This document shows, piece by piece, positions 12,449 through 22,397 of a DNA stretch of 64,000 bases. The stretch spans positions 4,717,001 to 4,781,000 of the forward strand of contig NW_027464589.1 of NCBI RefSeq assembly GCF_043290135.1, read 5' to 3'. The DNA comes from Rhipicephalus microplus (Eukaryota > Arthropoda > Arachnida > Ixodida > Ixodidae). Made by a program: the position numbers and the translations under genes. The notes under the pieces were generated by a model. That model was given only the letters and a program-made list of their open reading frames with translations. It was not told where the DNA came from and did no database searches. Every line of letters starts with the position of its first letter. The first letter of the stretch is position 1.

Positions 12449-14341
12449 TCACGTGTCGGTGCCGGTGGTCAAAATGTGCATTCGAGCGGAAGCAAGAGGA
12501 CGCAAATAAGCAAAGTGTTTAGCTTTTTCTGCCCGACAGATGATCTCAGATATGCAGCGATCATGATGGTCCAAACACGGGAAGATGGTATTCAGGGTAT
12601 GACGAGGTGGTCGAGCATATAGAAGAAAGAAAGTACTGTAGCCGGTAGTTTCATGCAGTGCGGTGTTGAATGCATATGTGATAAAAGGTAGAATACTGTC
12701 CCAGTCCTTGTGATCTGATGCGACATACATAGACAGCATGTTCAAGAGAGTTCTGTTCGTTCATTCAGTTAGACCGTTCATTTCGGGATGATACAGTTAA
12801 TTGGATACGTGAATTCTGGACCGATCGCCTTCAATTTGTTTCCACCAACTCACTTTCCTCGTCTCTATCCCCTGTTTTATCTGGTGTGCCCCAAAGCTCC
12901 GTACTTGGACCGCTACGCTTTCTCATTTATATTAATGACCTACTTGTTGTTGTATCATCTAATATACGCCTTTTTGTAGATGACTGTGTTCTGTATCGTC
13001 CAATAACAAACTCCATAGACTCTTCCTTTCGCCAGGATGACCTTCTTAAAATCCAGGCGTGGTGCAACCAATGGTACATGTCCCGCTACGTCAGTAAGTG
13101 CTCTCACGTGTCCTTTCATCGTCGCCGTAACTATGTAGCTTCTTCTTACTCTCTCAACAACAACACATTAACCCAACAAGACATTTAAATACCTAGGAGT
13201 ACATATATCTAGTGATCTGTCTAGGGCCCATCATATGGGCCGTAACCTATCATCAGCAACCCCTAAAGTCAAACGACTTGCATATAAAACATTGATTCGA
13301 TCCAAACTAGAATATGCCTCTGCTATTTATGAAAATCACAAGGTTAATATAATCAATTCCCTCGAATCAGTCCAGAACCGCGCTGCCAGGTTCGTTCTTT
13401 CCGATTATTCTTACAGGTCAAGTGTATCCACCCTAAAATCTCAACTCTGCCTCCCCTCACTTTCTTCTTGCCACAAGACTGCTCGTCTAATATTATTTTT
13501 TAGGTTTTTCCATTCGCTGCCTCCAGGAAATCAAATCATCATTCCTGCACATCGTTCCTCTCGCCACTCGTACCAAAATGCTGTGTATCTACCACGTGTA
13601 CATACGGCCACCTACCAACGTTCATTTTTCCTGCATACTACCGGAGAATGGAATGCCCCTCCATCCGATATCGCCCTCATCACCCACATTGCTCAATTCA
13701 AAGCTGCCATTGAAGACCATCTTTCAAATCACGACACCTAACCTGACCTGCCAGTTTTTTCATTCGCCCACCCCTCATGTAATGTCCCATATAGGACCTT
13801 TGAGGTACTATGAATAAATAAATGAATATGGTGTAGAGTGCCGAAACCTTGATGCACAGACACGAAGCATCTCTTCCACCAGGTCTGCTGTGAATTGTCG
13901 GCCACGGTCACTGATTACAATTTTGGAAGGTCCATGTCGAAGAATTACAAAACGTAGCATGAAGAAAGACACATCGGCTGCAGTTGCCGATGGTATGGCA
14001 GCTGTCTAGCAGTACCGTGTTAAATGGTCGGTGCAGACGACTATCCAGCGATTTCCATCAGAAGACCGGGGAAAGGGCCCAAGGAGGTCAATCCCGATTT
14101 GCTCGAATGGAGCTCTAGGGGGTGGCACCGGATGTAATCGCCATGGAGGAGGACTTGTTGGGAACTTATGACGTTGACACTCATTACAGCTAGACACGTA
14201 TTGTTCCGTCGTCTGGTGCATTTTGGGCCAGTAGAATCTTTCTTGAAAACGGCGAAGAGTTTTCGCTGTGCTTAGATGACTGGATGTCGGGTCATCATAC
14301 ATAGCCTGTAAGACATAAACGCGAAGACTCTTCGGAACCAC
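12449..14341 (-). pseudogene. Gypsy integrase, split by a LINE insertion
   Basis: The N-terminal part (14,341-13,828) carries the HHCC-type zinc region (H...H...CNECQRHK) and the start of the catalytic core (GIDLLGPFP, with the first Asp, then TDHLTRYC). The second Asp region (ISDRGRQF) lies near 13,915. The core is then interrupted at 13,827/12,794 by a 1.03-kb CR1-like LINE. The remainder (12,790-12,449) resumes with YHPEMNGLTE, containing the catalytic Glu, followed by SDHKDWDSILPFITYAFNTA. A TGA follows NGLTE where a basic residue is expected. The pre-insertion reading is continuous across the two halves, which proves the order of events. The element cannot make functional integrase. Confidence 0.85.
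12794..13827 (+). pseudogene. CR1/Jockey-like LINE, 5'-truncated, nested in Gypsy integrase
   Basis: Translation gives GVPQSSVLGPLRFLIYINDL and then LFVDDCVLYR (catalytic box, with the usual ADD changed to VDD), followed by WCNQWYMSR, a thumb region with a frameshift near 13,190, [20 protein letters not shown], and the C-terminal Y..SFF..TTGEWN pattern to 13,741. The 3' end is AATAAATAAATGAAT, as in short-repeat tails of CR1-like elements. The endonuclease and RT fingers are missing. Insertion is precise in Gypsy integrase (GATGAT on the left, ATGGTGTAG on the right), with at most 2-3 bp of duplicated target. Confidence 0.82.
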
Positions 14342-14395
14342 CAGAAGATATCGTGAGCCAGTGCTGGTGTAGCTCTTTTTGAAAACTAGCTCGTC

Positions 14396-14987
14396 TCAGA
14401 TGCAGAAGTGTGCAGGCGATAATTTTGGTTTGGTAGCAAGAAGTTGCTGTATGGTGCTGTCCCTTTGTTGCTCATTCTTAAAGGTCTTGGCATCGGGAAA
14501 TGGTTGGTCCAGTGATGTGATGTAGGTGTCGAAGTTGTCTGCGTCACATTCCGTCATTGGAAGCGGTAGTCGCGAAAGACAATCTGCGTAAGCGTGACGT
14601 CGGCCACTTTTAGAGGAAACCGTGAAGTCATATTCTTGTAAACAGTGCCCAGCATGCCAGCCGACCAGATGGGTCACGCAGATTGACCAACCAGCAGAGA
14701 GAATGATGGTCTGTCATGGCGGTAAAGGGGCGTCCGTACAGGTAGGACCGGAAGCGCTGCTCTGCGAAGACTACTGCAAGGCATTCTTGCTCTGTGACAG
14801 TGTAGTTACGCTCAGACTTGCTGAGCGAGCGACTTGCATACGCTACGACGTGTTCTTGATTATCCAAGCTTTGAACCAGGACAGCACCTACACCAATACC
14901 GCTGGCGTCTGTGTGAAGCTCAGTGGGAGCAAGAGGATTGAAGTGTCGAAGAATCGGATGAGACGTCAAAAGAAACTTCCACTCCAA
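14396..14987 (-). pseudogene. Gypsy RNase H domain
   Basis: Contains [17 protein letters not shown] (first catalytic Asp in TDAS), [20 protein letters not shown] (catalytic Glu in the following TEQECLAV), and TDHHSL (next Asp), with a frameshift near 14,650 into HAYADCLSRLP, the tether to integrase. Order and spacing match Ty3/Gypsy pol. One frame change separates it from the upstream RT. Confidence 0.85.
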
Positions 14988-15032
14988 AAAAGCAGACTCA
15001 CATTCAGGGGTCCAGTCAAACTGCGCTTCTTT

Positions 15033-15965
15033 CTAAAGCAGACACGTGAGTGGGTATGCGATATTGGCAAAGCCTGGAATGAATTGGCGAAAATAGGAAC
15101 AAAGCCCCAAAAAGCTGTGCAGTTCTTTCATCGAGTGAGATTGCTTAAATGCTTCCACTGCGGCCGTCTTGGCGGGATCCGGTCGTATGCCTTCTTTGTC
15201 TACTAAGTGTCCAAGGACGAGTGTTTGGCGCTCTCCAAAACGACATTTCTTTGAGTTGAGCACCAAGCGAGCTTTGCTTAGGCAGTCTAGCACGAGGCCA
15301 AGGCGTGTGTTGTGCTCACAAAAGGTGTGCCCAAAAATTACACCGTCGTTCAAGTAACACATACACACGTCCTACTTCAATCCTTGCAGAATGTTGTCCC
15401 TAATGCGCTCAAAAGTTGGAGGTGCGTTGCAGAGTCTAAACAGCATCACATTGAATTCAAATAGTCCATTTGTTGTAACAAATGCCGTTTTTTCCTTGTC
15501 TTCCTCGTGCATTGGAATCTGCCAGTAGCCTGACCTCAAATCTACAGACGAAAAGTAAGACGCCGATGATAGACAGTTGATAGCATCATCAATCCACGGA
15601 AGTGGGTATACGTCTTTTTTAGTGATGACGTTGAGACGGCGGTAGTCAACACAAAATCGCCATGTCCCATCCTTCTTCACTTGAATTACTGGAGCGGCGC
15701 ACGGACTACATGATTCTTGAATTACATTCTTCTTGAGCATCTCGCAAACTTGTTCATTGATTACTGCGCATTCTGAAGGCGATACACGATACGGTTTCTG
15801 TCGGAGAGGTCTGTGAGATGTCATGTCGATTCTGTGCTTTATACGAGAAGCAGGGAATGATGATGGACCGTGCTGAGCGAAATCGAAAATACCGGCATGT
15901 TTGCGCAAAATACTCGCCAGTTCATTATGTTGTTTGGTGCTGAGTGACTTGTCAATCATAGCCAT
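15033..15965 (-). pseudogene. Gypsy reverse transcriptase
   Basis: The segment 15,965-15,372 has the KPYRVSP entry, WRFCVDYRRLN, SVDLRSGYWQIPM (first catalytic Asp) and LCNAPPTFER. After a stop/frame break near 15,370, 15,368-15,033 continues CYLNDGVIFGHTF, where the usual YLDD box reads YLND. GHLVDKEGIRPDP and FLGLCSYFRQFIPGFA follow. The Asp-to-Asn change plus the break make the RT inactive. Confidence 0.87.
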
Positions 15966-16186
15966 AATAGTGGTGTCTCTGGCTTGCAGATTATCTCAAC
16001 GTGTCTTATCCGGGGAATCGCTGCTTTCTGCAAGGATGGCAAGCGAGAATACTTGGTGTTCACGAATCTCTACAAGTTTCAGATCCTCCAGCAGCACTGT
16101 TGGTTCGTCAGAGCAGTTAATCACCCATAAACCAGTATGCCCTTGCACAACCGATAGCGTGCAGTAGGGTATTAAAACTGTCTTCT

Positions 16187-16699
16187 TTATGCAACTGAGA
16201 TGCACGGGCTCCACAGTTGCGTCAAATGTTTTCTCGCTTGCAGGTGAACAGACAACAGGGACACATTCGCAGACAACGGCGACACAGTTGTGTCCACGGA
16301 CACGCAAAGAGCACCTTCCTGACAGGGCGAGTTTTCTATAAACGCAACTGGGATATCGGAATCTACTGTAATTTGTCCTGTGCGACAATCGAAAGTGGCA
16401 CCACATAGCTTCAAGAAATCGACTCCCAGAATGACGTCACGTGTAGTATGAGGGAGAACAGCAAACTCTGCAACAAAGTTCTGGCACGCCAAATTAACAG
16501 CTACAGTGTAGACACAAACAGATTGTAATACCTCTCCACTCACTTTACGAAACGTATCAGGACGGTCCCGACGAAACATAACTTTTCGTCCAAGGAGGTG
16601 GATGAAAACTAAACTCATCACTGACACGGTTGCACCTGTGTCCACTAAGGCCATTGTTGGTACACTATAGATAAGCACTCGAACCTCATCGATAAGCAC
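16187..16699 (-). pseudogene. Gypsy aspartic protease
   Basis: The frame starts MLIDEVRVLIYSVPTMALVD and has the retropepsin site VDTGATVSVMS, then VILGVDFLKLCGATFD (the second conserved region). The frame then shifts near 16,300 into 15,996-16,406, which links to RT. Unusually, the start lies only about 20 bp from LTR sequence at 16,722, with no gag or nucleocapsid in between. Confidence 0.82.
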
Positions 16700-16721
16700 T
16701 CGAACAGCACCTCTACCACTC

Positions 16722-16788
16722 TGTTATGTCTACGAGAAGGGTTTATTCAGTACTGATGTAACGGTCAACTGGACCGTTACATCAGTAC
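16722..16788 (-). repeat. Partial Gypsy LTR ending in a palindrome
   Basis: 16,722-16,772 matches the first 50 bases of the LTRs at 12,022 and 19,362 (TGTTATGTCTACGAG...), then stops matching. It ends in a perfect inverted repeat with 16-bp arms (16,750-16,765 and 16,773-16,788; loop CAACTGG). This marks a rearrangement breakpoint. Confidence 0.82.
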
Positions 16789-16867
16789 AATGTTACAACG
16801 AAGACAGAATAAGAACAGCTGGCCCAGGATCGGGTGTTGTCTCTTGTTCTCTGTCTCACTCATCACG

Positions 16868-18230
16868 ATGGCACAGTCGACGAAGAAGAAGTCTTACGTC
16901 CCGGCTTCGTCATCCAGGACAGCCGTGATAAGCGTCGCTTGAGGACAGCGTCAAGGCCTCCTCGGCAGCTGTTCACCTGCCGCCACTGCCACCACCGTTC
17001 GGGGACGGCGTCAAGGCCTCCTCGGCGGCTGCAGCACACAAGGAACGCCGTCCACGCGTCCTTGGCTATGGATTCTGCCATCAGCGCAAGCCGACAAGTG
17101 AACCCTCTGCGGGAAGCCACTGGTACGTGTCTTCGTGGTTTGTCGGCAGTGTGGGCTTATCCATCCAGGAACGCCGTTCACGCTTCTTTGGCGATGGAGT
17201 CAACAACCCGACCGCCGTTTCATCTGCTTATCGGACCATCAGTGGACGGTGTCCATGCCTCCTCCGTGGTACCAGGGCATCACCCAATGGACGCTATGCT
17301 ACCACTACGCGGCTGTAATACGCACGGGCTCCTGTCCTTTGGGAATGCTGTTCAAGTTTCCCACGGCCTGCATTCCCTGCCCGGTACTCTTCCAACACAT
17401 AAGCCGCCAAGAAACGCTGTTCATGCTTCCTTGGACGTGCGTGTCACCACCGTGAGTACTACTAGAACCACTTACTTCACGAAGGCGAGCCAAAGCGGTT
17501 CAGAAGCCTCGTGCGACAGTGCCGTGGAGCTGCGGCGTACCATCGCACTGCTCCGCGCCGAGACTAACAAACTGACAGTGTTGATCGCCGAGCGAGCTCC
17601 TACAATGTTGCCAGCATTGTGTGACATTAACGCAGTGTTGGATGTAGCTGCCTCATACGACCTTGAGGCAAGCACACCGAAGCAACGCAGGGAGCTTCGG
17701 TCTTCTCTGATCGAGCTCTCACACCAGCTCGACTGCTTCGCGTCGGTGATCTCTGCGTTGCCACCTGCCACCTCACAATCACCAGCCGTCTGTGAACTAC
17801 CGGAATTCCACGGGGTCCAAAACGATGCCGACAGCTGGGTGGCAACCGTCAACGCGATAGCAATGCGCGAGGCCTGGACGGAATCTCAGAAATAGACCAT
17901 GGCTGTAGACCGTCTTCGGGAAGGTGCAGCGGCGTGGCACCGGTATGAAGGCTTCAAGCAGCAGTCCTGGGTGGAGTAGAGCTCCAAGCTCATAGCTGCT
18001 TTCGGCCGGACACTCTCCGATCTCCCTTCCACCACCCAGTCCAACCTGACCGGTACCGAGGATGGAGTTCAAGAAGGATTTCATCTCGAGGCTCCAGCTG
18101 AGCACTCCATTTCTCCACATGAGCTTCCAGACTCGTCGCTGGTACCGGACCCAAATTCGTGTCAGCCATCGGTCACCCCGTCGTCTTTCATGGGGGGAGA
18201 TACAGAGGGGCACAGGGTAGCTGGACCCTC
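16868..18230 (+). pseudogene. Gag-like polyprotein, broken
   Basis: An ATG at 16,868 directly after the left repeat begins MAQSTKKKSYVPASSS, a plausible gag start, but the frame stops near 16,938. The best reading changes frame and contains repeats of NAVHASL-type peptides (16,970-17,460). It then has a heptad-rich stretch (VELRRTIALLRAETNKL) and a capsid-like LPEFHGVQNDADSWVATVNA (17,797-17,856), continuing AVDRLREGAAAWHRYEGF past a TAG at 17,893 and another at about 17,978. The F.G...D...W motif is typical of Ty3/Gypsy retrotransposon gag. Multiple stops make it a pseudogene. Confidence 0.6.
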
Positions 18231-18743
18231 TGTAACAAGCAGAGACAGAGATGGCGGCGCACAGGCTCCTGCGTCAAATCATGATGCCCGGGCATCGCAG
18301 CCTGTCCAGAACGCCAACGGCAATGAAGACCAGGGCCCCAAACTGTACCAACGGAATTGCCTGCTAAGCGTGCTGCGACCACTACGAGATAGCCATGGTC
18401 ACCGACCAGAGTGTTCGACAGCCCCGCAAGGCGAGTCATCGCGTCCACGAGAGGGACCCCACAGACGCAGCCAATATGATGACAGCCTCACAGAATGTCC
18501 TGCCGCAGATTGCAAGACTGGCCGTGAATTATGTTTTCTGCCACACATCACAGAAGTTGCGTACCCACTCTCGACGCCAGTCAAGGCACCTAGCGCGTCT
18601 TTCGGGATACGCCTTCGGCAACCCTCATCCGGCATTTTACGTCAGCCGCTGATTTTGCGGCCCGTCCAAAGCGCGCTGTCAGATGCATGTTTGGCTGCTT
18701 CCCACAGAGAGCCTCTGCATGGCCGAGACCGAACAAAACGATG

Positions 18744-19090
18744 CAGCCAGTCTCGACCTCCCAATAGACTTGTGGCAGACTCTGGCACTCAGTTCCAGCG
18801 TGGCCGAGGCCGACCTCTGAGATGCAGCCAGTATCGACAGTCAGATATACTTCTGGCAGATACCCCGACCAAATCACAGCATGGCCGAGAGCGTCTGCCG
18901 CAACAGAGCAGCCAGTGCCGGCCGCCTGAGTCCACAGCACTTTTTCAAGAGACATCGTGGTGTGCAAAAGAGCGACCAGCTCGAGGCAGCCAGTGCCATC
19001 CACCAGAGACGGTTCCCCCAGACCGTCGCTCCATGTTGCATTGTGGTCCGGACTGATCACCACGATGCAGCCAAGCCCGCCCACCAAAAA
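18744..19090 (+). repeat. Degenerate coding minisatellite in gag tail
   Basis: Units beginning CAGCCAG occur at 18,744, 18,825, 18,909, 18,987 and about 19,078, spaced 81, 84, 78 and 91 bp. The first three spacings are multiples of three and keep a frame encoding Arg/Pro/Ser/Gln-rich peptide (such as CSQxRPP). Expansion by whole codons suggests it arose while translated. Confidence 0.65.
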
Positions 19091-19260
19091 CTTTGCCGCC
19101 AGCTCCACGCGCGCGCAGTCATGGCCGAGTGTCATGACCAAGAAAGACGCTGGCACTTCGGCGTGCGGGTAGCTAGAGCAAAGAAGAGAAGAACGAAGAT
19201 AGAATAAGAACAGCTGGCCCAGGATCGGGTGTTGGCTCTTGTTCTCTGTCTCGCTCATCA

Positions 19261-19339
19261 CTGACACGGTTGCACCTGTGTCCACCGTGGCCATTGTTGG
19301 TACACCATAGATAAGCACTCGAACCTCATCGATAAGCAC
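19261..19339 (-). pseudogene. Second copy of Gypsy protease start
   Basis: Encodes MLIDEVRVLIYGVPTMATVD and the active-site GATVSVM before running into the gag unit. It duplicates 16,617-16,699 with a few substitutions. It is only a stub left of the break. Confidence 0.85.
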
Positions 19340-19361
19340 TCGAACAGCACCTCCACCACTC

Positions 19362-19535
19362 TGTTACGTCTACGAGAGGAGTTTATTCAATACTGATGTA
19401 ACGGTCGACTGGGCGGTATACAGCAGTGAACGCGCACCAGCGCGCTCTTGCCACCAACCTAACGTCCTCTTCTTCTGCCACCACCCTGTTCCCCGCTACA
19501 CAGTTGCACATACCTAAATTACATATGTGGTAACA
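19362..19535 (-). repeat. Gypsy composite 5' LTR
   Basis: 174 bp, TGTTACGTCTACGAG to TGTGGTAACA. The sequence next to it on the element side (minus strand) is GAGTGGTGGAGGTGCTG. I do not recognise a clear tRNA primer match there. Confidence 0.88.
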
Positions 19536-19537
19536 AT

Positions 19538-19615
19538 TTATATATATATATATATATACGGTAGAAAAAGAGGTGGACAAACGTGCAAAAAAACACTAGT
19601 TTTACTTTTTATATA

Positions 19616-19660
<45 letters not shown>
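19538..19660. repeat. AT-rich microsatellite pair
   Basis: Two TA runs (about 19,538-19,558 and 19,610-19,660) separated by a short unique segment. Confidence 0.9.
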
Positions 19661-19661
<1 letters not shown>

Positions 19662-19691
19662 TAAAGGCACAAACAAATAAACGAAAGAAGT

Positions 19692-19775
19692 TCTAAAGCC
19701 CCGACTGGGGATTCGAACCAGCGCCCTGCCACTTCTCTGGGCAGTGCGCTAACCAACTAGACAACACTGCTCATG
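19692..19775 (-). repeat. tRNA-derived SINE-like sequence
   Basis: On the minus strand TAGTTGGTTAGCGCACTGCC (A box) is followed by GGTTCGAATCCCCAG (B box, 19,705-19,719). It is more tRNA-like than the other copies in the window, but the acceptor stem does not pair, so I call it a SINE head or tRNA pseudogene, not a tRNA gene. Confidence 0.55.
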
Positions 19776-19809
19776 CTATCCATATCATTAAAGGCGAGCT
19801 ATATATATC

Positions 19810-19832
19810 TAGGGTTGTTCGTTTTCGGGTTT
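19810..19832. repeat. hAT left terminal inverted repeat
   Basis: Matches the inverse complement of 22,639-22,661 over at least the first 21 bases, ending near CGGGT. Confidence 0.95.
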
Positions 19833-20202
19833 TATATTTTTTCAAATTCGAGGGGTAAAAATCGGGCGGTATTTTTCAAACTGATATTCGGGAAAAAATT
19901 GGTTTTTTTGCGAAACCATTCTTTACTTCGGGTTTTTTCAGGTTAAATATACGGTTGTACTTATCAGAACTTACACTGAGCATATCAAAACGTATCACGG
20001 GCTTTTTAAGTATAACACGTTAAATGCGGTGTTTCAAGTGGTAATTGGGACAGACACCAGAGTATTATAGCAAAACAGTATACGACCCGAAATTTTGTGT
20101 TTGTTTGAAAATGAATCAGTGGTGTTTGAAAATGAATCAATCAGTAAACATTGACTCTTAGAAATTACACATTTTATTCTCGAAAATCTGGTCATCGATT
20201 TC

Positions 20203-22047
20203 TTACACGTCCTTGTTGACATACATTATCATCTGCATGCGCAACATGTCAGTCTCCATTCGAGATTTGTCCGGTCGTTGAACATATCTCAGCGGGGAGA
20301 AAGTTCTCTCCACATCACAGCTACCATTAGCTAGGCACAACAATGTCAGTGCAGCATTTGCAAGCTTTGGGTAGCGAGAAGTAGAGTCATGCCAATACTC
20401 GATTAGTTCGACAGCTGGGTTTGTGGGGCTCGCTTCCAGCAAATACTGGTTGAACTCGTCATTAAGGGAATCTACATTGTCGGTTACGAACATGAACAGA
20501 GGTCGGTAGTCCTCAAATGACTGCCCCAGCAGACGCTTCTGAAACGGATCAAGGACGGCTCCCAACTTCCACAAAGTTAGCTGGTTTTCCTCTTTTTCTG
20601 AGACGTTCCGTCCAAGAGTGCAGCGCCATTTTGTGGCGAATTTTGTGCAGAACTCTTCAGAACATGTTTTTACTAAATTAGCGCTGCGCTTGGGTAACAT
20701 AGACAAAACAGCTTTGGCCTGATCGCTTTTACCGATCATCGCCGAAAGCTCCCCGACAATCTGCTGCAGCTTCACGTTTACCAGGTGATCAAAGCTGGGC
20801 ATCAAAAGCTTCCCACTTTCAAGCGTTTTCTGGGCTTCCAAAAGTGGGCCGAGTGCATCTCTCATCAAGATTTCCTTCGCATAAACAACTTCTTTTTCAG
20901 AAAGTATCCCTCGAATAGCTTCCCCTTTGCTGCTATCATGCGAGCTTTCAGCAAGTCCTGTTAACGAGCTCCACATTTCTACGAGTACCACAAGTGCCTT
21001 GTAGAAGCTTTGCCATCGATTCGGGACAACAGAAGGTGGCTTCTTAATGTCAGGTCCAAAGAGGCCATTAGAAGAACAAATTTTAGTGTAATTTTGGTAA
21101 AGCTTGTTAGCGTGCTTAAATAACGCTCCAAACTTGATCACTACGGATCGAACATCACACATGCATGGTAAAGAAATGGCATGGTCAACACTTACATGAA
21201 TAAGGTGTGCTATATCTTTCACGTGCAAGATTTGGATCCCTTCAGCCTGACAGATTTCTCGAACCATCTTTCGCATGTACTCCGCTGAGTTTGTGGCTAC
21301 TGCCACAACGTCTTTCCACGTCTTGCCAACCGTCAGGAGTGCCTTGCTAACTGCGCTGGCCACCGTGTAACTGTTCGATGCATTTACCCTGTCGACGTCG
21401 ACCAGAACAACGTGCTTCTTCACGTTTTTCTGGCTATAGTAGCACAAGAGAGTGTTGATAGTAGGCACACCAGTGATGTCTGGGGATTTATCGACGATGA
21501 CGCTCACTTTCACATCTCGCATATCATCGCGGATTTTCTCCATGTCCTTGTCAAAAGCTTCTTTCAGGTATTTCAGCCGAAGTCTTTGTCCTGTTGGCAT
21601 GGTCTTCGCGGCCTTGCAGTATTCGCGTGCGAAGTCTCCCAGTGTTCCGTCCGCCTGGTGCATGCTTATTCCGCTGTACACTAGGGCACGAACAAAGTCA
21701 TGGATAACGCCGTCCGCTTCAGTTTCTTTCGCACGCTGTCTACAGGACATATCAAAAAGCGTCTGCTGAGACGTTCCCACAGTCTCAGCTTCTTTGGAAG
21801 CCGTCTTGAACTTCTTATGACGAGATGACATAAGATGCTCACGAATTCGGTTGTAGGGCTTCTTCGCTGGATCGGTGACCATCTCGGTGTTGCAATATTT
21901 GCACACTAAAGTGCGGGTGCCTTCACTGTCTTTCGTTGCGATCTGGAGATCATGTTCTTTACACCAGTCATCCAGTGTCTCGTTTTCTTCCCATCTCCAC
22001 GCTGAAGTTTCCGGTGCCGCCTTATGTCCGCGACGGTGGCTTTGCGC
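20203..22047 (-). CDS. hAT transposase, CGGBP1-like N-terminus
   Basis: The open frame from 22,047 (just after an in-frame TGA) to the stop at 20,203 is 614 codons without interruption. The N-terminal part has a BED-like zinc finger (CKYCNTEM, then EHLMSSRHKKF, C-x2-C...H-x5-H). Next comes VIHDFVRALVYSGISMHQAD with QRLRLKYL, closely like the vertebrate CGG-repeat-binding protein CGGBP1, itself a known hAT derivative. The catalytic part has VIVDKSPDITG (first Asp), a NRWQSFYKAL segment, and the C-terminal dimerisation region YPKLANAALTLL...SCDVERTFSPL. The first in-frame ATG (21,880-21,882) would cut the zinc finger. The true start is therefore probably in an upstream exon or the ATG has been lost. 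It could encode active transposase if so. Confidence 0.9.
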   Translation of the reverse strand, partial: AQSHRRGHKAAPETSAWRWEENETLDDWCKEHDLQIATKDSEGTRTLVCKYCNTEMVTDPAKKPYNRIREHLMSSRHKKFKTASKEAETVGTSQQTLFDMSCRQRAKETEADGVIHDFVRALVYSGISMHQADGTLGDFAREYCKAAKTMPTGQRLRLKYLKEAFDKDMEKIRDDMRDVKVSVIVDKSPDITGVPTINTLLCYYSQKNVKKHVVLVDVDRVNASNSYTVASAVSKALLTVGKTWKDVVAVATNSAEYMRKMVREICQAEGIQILHVKDIAHLIHVSVDHAISLPCMCDVRSVVIKFGALFKHANKLYQNYTKICSSNGLFGPDIKKPPSVVPNRWQSFYKALVVLVEMWSSLTGLAESSHDSSKGEAIRGILSEKEVVYAKEILMRDALGPLLEAQKTLESGKLLMPSFDHLVNVKLQQIVGELSAMIGKSDQAKAVLSMLPKRSANLVKTCSEEFCTKFATKWRCTLGRNVSEKEENQLTLWKLGAVLDPFQKRLLGQSFEDYRPLFMFVTDNVDSLNDEFNQYLLEASPTNPAVELIEYWHDSTSRYPKLANAALTLLCLANGSCDVERTFSPLRYVQRPDKSRMETDMLRMQMIMYVNKDV

Positions 22048-22377
22048 TCACAAGACGCGCCTGGTAATGCTAAGTGAGGATGGCGATATGCGTCTCGTCT
22101 CGTGTCGCGCGAGAGAGTGAGGGGTGTTCGCGCGGGGCTGGACGCTGGGGGATGGTATGGCTGGCTTCTTCGTCGCTCAATCTCTCCCCCACCGACTGGT
22201 CACCCGTCCCTTCCGCGTGAAATTCTTGGAAGCAGGTGCACATACCCGAGACTAATCTTCAGTGGGCAAAGGGGCAGATTTCTTTGCTTTTATTTCACCC
22301 TAAATTTGTTCACAATGTACTCGAAGCGTGGCTGGCCTCAAACGTGTTTCCCACTTTCTTCTGCAAGCATTTTTTTA

Positions 22378-22397
22378 GGGGGGGGGGGGGGGGGGGT
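22378..22397 (+). repeat. 20-base poly-G run
   Basis: An uninterrupted run of about 20 G inside the hAT 5' region. Length may be affected by sequencing error. Confidence 0.9.

Larger units (their letters stand above)
16799..19260 (+). mobile_element. Gag-only LTR-type unit in opposite orientation
   Basis: 67-bp direct repeats lie at its ends (16,799-16,865 and 19,194-19,260; three mismatches seen). Both end CTCATCA. The right repeat probably belongs to a longer LTR beginning upstream, and the left is truncated at the junction with Gypsy. Inside is a plus-strand gag-like reading with no protease, RT or integrase, so this resembles a non-autonomous LTR element. The right end fuses to Gypsy protease sequence through the shared CTCATCA. 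Confidence 0.6.
12022..19535 (-). mobile_element. Chimeric Ty3/Gypsy composite (gag-less pol plus opposing gag unit)
   Basis: Two related LTRs (12,022-12,194 and 19,362-19,535), both TG...CA, bound the composite. Read on the minus strand, the internal region gives protease, RT, RNase H and integrase between 16,699 and 12,449, and a purine-rich GGAGGGAAA directly abuts the 3' LTR at 12,195-12,203. No gag precedes the protease: the protease frame begins almost at the LTR. Between 16,789 and 19,260 lies a plus-strand unit with gag-like coding and 67-bp terminal repeats. A second copy of the LTR-protease start lies at 19,257-19,535. A CR1-like LINE is nested in the integrase. No target duplication is clear, because the left flank is (TA)n and the right flank reads ATTTATATA. 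Confidence 0.8.

Noticed and set aside
14622..15206. 194-codon plus-strand frame
   Set aside because: Antisense shadow of Gypsy RNase H and RT, which have clear motifs on the minus strand.
18590..19339. 249-codon minus-strand frame
   Set aside because: Only its first about 30 codons are real (protease start); the rest is antisense of the gag unit.
19692..19775. Functional tRNA gene
   Set aside because: A and B boxes are good but the acceptor stem does not pair and flanks look like repeat; called SINE-like.
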